64,000 nucleotides of DNA from Pedobacter miscanthi (GTDB lineage: Bacteria; Bacteroidota; Bacteroidia; Sphingobacteriales; Sphingobacteriaceae): the NCBI RefSeq assembly GCF_003315595.1, contig NZ_QNQU01000005.1, positions 205,742-269,741 of the forward strand, in the 5' to 3' direction. The notes under the pieces were generated by a model. That model was not told where the DNA came from. It did no database searches and saw only the letters and a list, made by a program, of their open reading frames with translations. The stretch's first letter is position 1. Every line of letters begins with the position of its first letter. Positions 61,298-64,000 of this stretch are shown here, piece after piece. A program made the position numbers and the translations under genes.

Positions 61298-63877
61298 ATG
61301 AACAAAAGTTTACTCTTTCTCTTTTCATTTTTGCTTTCGGCAGGCATCGCTTTTGCCCAGAGTCCAATAACAGGTATTATCAAAAAATCCAGCGGTGAGC
61401 CGGTACCCCGTGCAACCATTAAAGTTAGGGGCACCAATATTACCGTAAGCGCCGATGATAACGGTGCTTTCAAAATCGACGCAAAACAGGAACCGCCATT
61501 TTACCTTCAGGTAAGTTCGGTAGGTTATAAACCTCAGGATTTTCAGATTTTAAGGTATCAGGAAACTCCTATCGAGCTGGTTTTGGTAGAAAGTGCCCTT
61601 TTAGATGAAATCGTGGTAACCTCACGTCGCCGTTCGGAGGTTTTACAGGATGTGCCTATTCCAATTACCGTTATCGGTGGTCGTGCAGCAGAAAATGCAG
61701 GTGCTTTTAACGTAAACCGTTTAAAAGAATTGGTGCCTTCGGTACAGTTATATGCCTCGAATGCCAGAAATACAACACTTAACATCAGGGGACTGGGTTC
61801 TACATTCGGTTTAACCAACGATGGTATCGATCCAGGTGTAGGTTTTTACGTAGATGGTGTTTACCACGCACGTCCGGCAGCAACCTCAACCGATTTTCTT
61901 GATATCGAACAGATCGAAATTTTACGCGGTCCGCAGGGTACCTTGTTCGGTAAAAACACTACAGCAGGTGCATTTAACATCACCACCAGCAAACCAACTT
62001 TAACGCCCAGCGCAAAAGTAGAATTAAGTGTGGGTAATTATAATTTCATCCAGGCCAAAACTTCTGTTTCAGGAGCCCTGGCAAAAGATCTTGCTGCAAA
62101 AATTTCAATTTCAGGTACACAACGCGATGGAACCATCTGGAACACCAGGGAAGAACGTAAATATAGCGGACAGAATAATCTAGGTTTTAAAGGTCAGTTG
62201 TATTATACCCCTTCAGAAAAATTACAGGTATTGTTAAGCGGCGATGTAAGCATTCAGCATCCGGCAGGTTATCCGCTGGTAATTGCAGGTGTTGCAACAA
62301 CTGAGAGGAGTGCATATCGCCAGTATGCTAAAATTGTTTCCGATTTAGGTTATCAGCAGCCTAAAATCGATCCTTTTTCAAGGGAAATCAATACCAATAC
62401 GCCTTGGCGCCACAACCAATCAATTGGTGGTATATCATTAAACGTAGATTATAAAATCGGTAACGGAACACTTACCTCAACAACGGCTTGGAGATTCTGG
62501 AACTGGGATCCTACCAACGACAGGGATTTCTCGGAATTAGCTGCTTTAACCAAATCGCAGGGTACTTCGCGCCACGATCAATATTCGCAGGAAATCAGGT
62601 ATGCCGGGAATATTACGGATAAATTAAGCGGGGTAGTTGGCGTATATTTATTGGGTCAGAATTTAAAAGGTTTAGCGCAAACCGAAGAAGTAGGTAAAGA
62701 TCAGTGGAGATTTGTGCAAACCAGCAATACCGGTAGTCAGGCTTTATATTCAACCCCGGGTTTACTCGATGGTTTTGGTATCAAAACCAACTCTACCATC
62801 AAATCGTTAAGTGCTGCAATTTTTGCGCAGGTAGATTGGGAAGTATTGAAGAACCTTCATGTGTTACCAGGTTTAAGGTATACGTATGATAAAAAAGATG
62901 TTGATTATGATAGGGTAACCTACGGCGGTTTACAAACCAATGATGCTGCTTTACTGGCGCTCAAAGCGGCTGTATATGCAAATCAGCAGTTTACAACAAA
63001 GGTTGATAACAACAATTTATCGGGTAACTTCACGGTATCTTACCGTCCGAATCATAACTTAAACGTTTATGGAACTTTCTCTACCGCTTACAAACCAGTG
63101 GGGGTTAACGTAGGTGGTTTACCAACTACTTCTACCGGAGCAGCCGATTTATCGGTAGCTGTTGTTAAACCGGAGTATGTTCAGCATTACGAATTAGGTG
63201 CTAAAACAAAACCATTTAAAGGTGCTATCGTTAACATCAGTGCATTTAATACTGATATCAAAGATTACCAAACCAATGTTCAGTCGCCGCAATTGGGTGT
63301 TAACAGGGGCTATCTGGCCAATGCCGAAAAAGTTAGGGTAAAAGGTCTGGAAATTGACGGCAGTTACCAGTTGGAAAGATTTTTAACCTTAAATGCAGCT
63401 TTAGCTTATCTTGATGGTAAATATGTAAAATTTACCAATGCACCACTTCCGTTAGAAGAAACCGGCCATACCGAACTGGTAAATGGTGTAGCCACGCAGG
63501 TAGCGTTTAAAGATGCTTCAGGCGGGAGATTACCGGGTGTGTCGAAATGGAATATATCTGGTGGTGCAGAATTGAGTACTGCCGGGAATCTGGCGACAAA
63601 AGAGGGCAGGTATTTTATCGCAGGTGATGCCAGCTACCGTTCAGAATATTCTTCTAACCCTACACCATCCAGCGTGTTAAACGTTCAGGGATACGCTTTA
63701 TTTAATGCAAGGTTAGGTTTCAAATCAGATAAATTCTCACTATTTGTTTGGAGCAGAAATATTGCCAATAAAAACTACTACGAGCAATTACAGGCTGCGG
63801 CAGGTAACTCTGGTTTATACGCTGGTGTATTGGGCGATCCAAGAACTTATGGTGCAACAATCCGTTATACCTTCTAA
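61298..63877 (+). CDS. TonB-dependent outer-membrane receptor
   Basis: 859 residues. Signal peptide ends FAQS, then a carboxypeptidase-regulatory-like domain (residues 24-105, ITGIIKKSSGEPVPRATIKV), a TonB box/plug region (DEIVVTSRRRSEVLQDVPIP, then LRGPQGTLFGKNTTAGAFNI), and a 22-strand barrel that closes in GATIRYTF. A SusD-like lipoprotein does not follow within the window, so it may be a siderophore- or small-solute-type receptor rather than a polysaccharide one. It is preceded by the cysteine-run leader ORF on the same transcript. The substrate is unknown. Confidence 0.92.
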   Translation: MNKSLLFLFSFLLSAGIAFAQSPITGIIKKSSGEPVPRATIKVRGTNITVSADDNGAFKIDAKQEPPFYLQVSSVGYKPQDFQILRYQETPIELVLVESALLDEIVVTSRRRSEVLQDVPIPITVIGGRAAENAGAFNVNRLKELVPSVQLYASNARNTTLNIRGLGSTFGLTNDGIDPGVGFYVDGVYHARPAATSTDFLDIEQIEILRGPQGTLFGKNTTAGAFNITTSKPTLTPSAKVELSVGNYNFIQAKTSVSGALAKDLAAKISISGTQRDGTIWNTREERKYSGQNNLGFKGQLYYTPSEKLQVLLSGDVSIQHPAGYPLVIAGVATTERSAYRQYAKIVSDLGYQQPKIDPFSREINTNTPWRHNQSIGGISLNVDYKIGNGTLTSTTAWRFWNWDPTNDRDFSELAALTKSQGTSRHDQYSQEIRYAGNITDKLSGVVGVYLLGQNLKGLAQTEEVGKDQWRFVQTSNTGSQALYSTPGLLDGFGIKTNSTIKSLSAAIFAQVDWEVLKNLHVLPGLRYTYDKKDVDYDRVTYGGLQTNDAALLALKAAVYANQQFTTKVDNNNLSGNFTVSYRPNHNLNVYGTFSTAYKPVGVNVGGLPTTSTGAADLSVAVVKPEYVQHYELGAKTKPFKGAIVNISAFNTDIKDYQTNVQSPQLGVNRGYLANAEKVRVKGLEIDGSYQLERFLTLNAALAYLDGKYVKFTNAPLPLEETGHTELVNGVATQVAFKDASGGRLPGVSKWNISGGAELSTAGNLATKEGRYFIAGDASYRSEYSSNPTPSSVLNVQGYALFNARLGFKSDKFSLFVWSRNIANKNYYEQLQAAAGNSGLYAGVLGDPRTYGATIRYTF

Positions 63878-63916
63878 AACAGTAAAATAATCTTTTTTCT
63901 AATATATTTGGTTAAC

Positions 63917-63947
63917 AAGGAGTGGCGTTATGCCATTCCTTTTTTTA
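63917..63947 (+). terminator. Terminator after the TonB-dependent receptor
   Basis: AAGGAGTGGC pairs with GCCATTCCTT (one G-T pair) around a 5-base loop, followed by a T run. Confidence 0.8.
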
Positions 63948-64000
63948 TTTAGGCTAAACCTATCAGTATCTATGTAATAAAAGTGATCTTAGTTCAAGTG

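Noticed and set aside
63903..63910. TATATTTG box after the TonB receptor
   Set aside because: It is directly followed by the terminator hairpin, with no nearby start codon, so it is probably chance.
1..64000. tRNA, rRNA, tmRNA, CRISPR arrays or insertion sequences
   Set aside because: Intergenic regions were read for T-loop motifs, repeat-spacer patterns and transposase frames. None was convincing.

Overview
This window is chromosomal DNA from a member of the Bacteroidota, most likely the Sphingobacteriaceae and close to Pedobacter. The evidence is a PorP/SprF-family type IX secretion protein, RpoN, a SusC-like TonB-dependent receptor, the futalosine menaquinone enzyme MqnC, DUF5723 and DUF3857 envelope proteins, LytTR two-component systems, low GC content, and many promoters of the Bacteroidota type (TTG, about 17-20 bases, then TAnnTTTG). 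No rRNA, tRNA, CRISPR array, phage or insertion sequence was recognised. The content is mostly core chromosome with very repeat-rich intergenic DNA.

Layout. 0-7 kb: partial porP, rpoN, mscL, a ChaN-like protein, then a four-gene operon that couples a LiaF-like membrane protein to a LytS-type kinase and LytTR regulator. 7-8.8 kb: rpmH-rnpA-yidD and tsaB. 8.8-16.2 kb: two envelope proteins of unknown role, DUF423-priA, pcm and smpB. 16.3-20.5 kb: a repeat island, a thiol-disulfide protein, the manganese module mntR-mntH (transporter fused to a universal stress domain) with a DtxR-like operator, and an Lrp regulator. 20.6-25 kb: ung, a hydrolase, a CxxS thioredoxin-like protein and small conserved proteins. 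25-32 kb: lysS, a long-chain acyl-CoA synthetase, iscS-iscU-iscA and a methylmalonyl-CoA epimerase. 32-40.5 kb: small hypotheticals, rpmE2 with a structured leader, a GlmU-like enzyme, tpiA, prmA, mpl, an XRE regulator, and an Lrp regulator paired with an EamA exporter. 40.5-43.2 kb: a tandem hairpin repeat, a GNAT-like protein, an acidic miniprotein and scpB. 43.4-49 kb: a propeller sensor kinase and LytTR regulator divergent from two exported ferritin-like proteins. 49-58.8 kb: an orphan lipoprotein, mqnC, a pair of M16 peptidases, and an operon of two DUF3857 proteins with ppnP. 59-64 kb: guaB, a nested palindrome island, a 27-residue CCCC peptide ORF and a TonB-dependent receptor.

The most unusual material is small or noncoding. 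It includes the CCCC leader ORF before the TonB receptor, a 209-base tandem unit carrying five hairpins, a dispersed AGTCCYGC...GGTTTATTTAAC element present as single copies and as one inverted pair, a palindrome that in full form sits only between convergent genes, diverse minisatellite-like islands, and at least six genes whose -7 box lies 3-6 bases from the start codon and which may give leaderless mRNAs. Several starts were moved downstream because a promoter box lies between the longest-ORF start and the chosen ATG.
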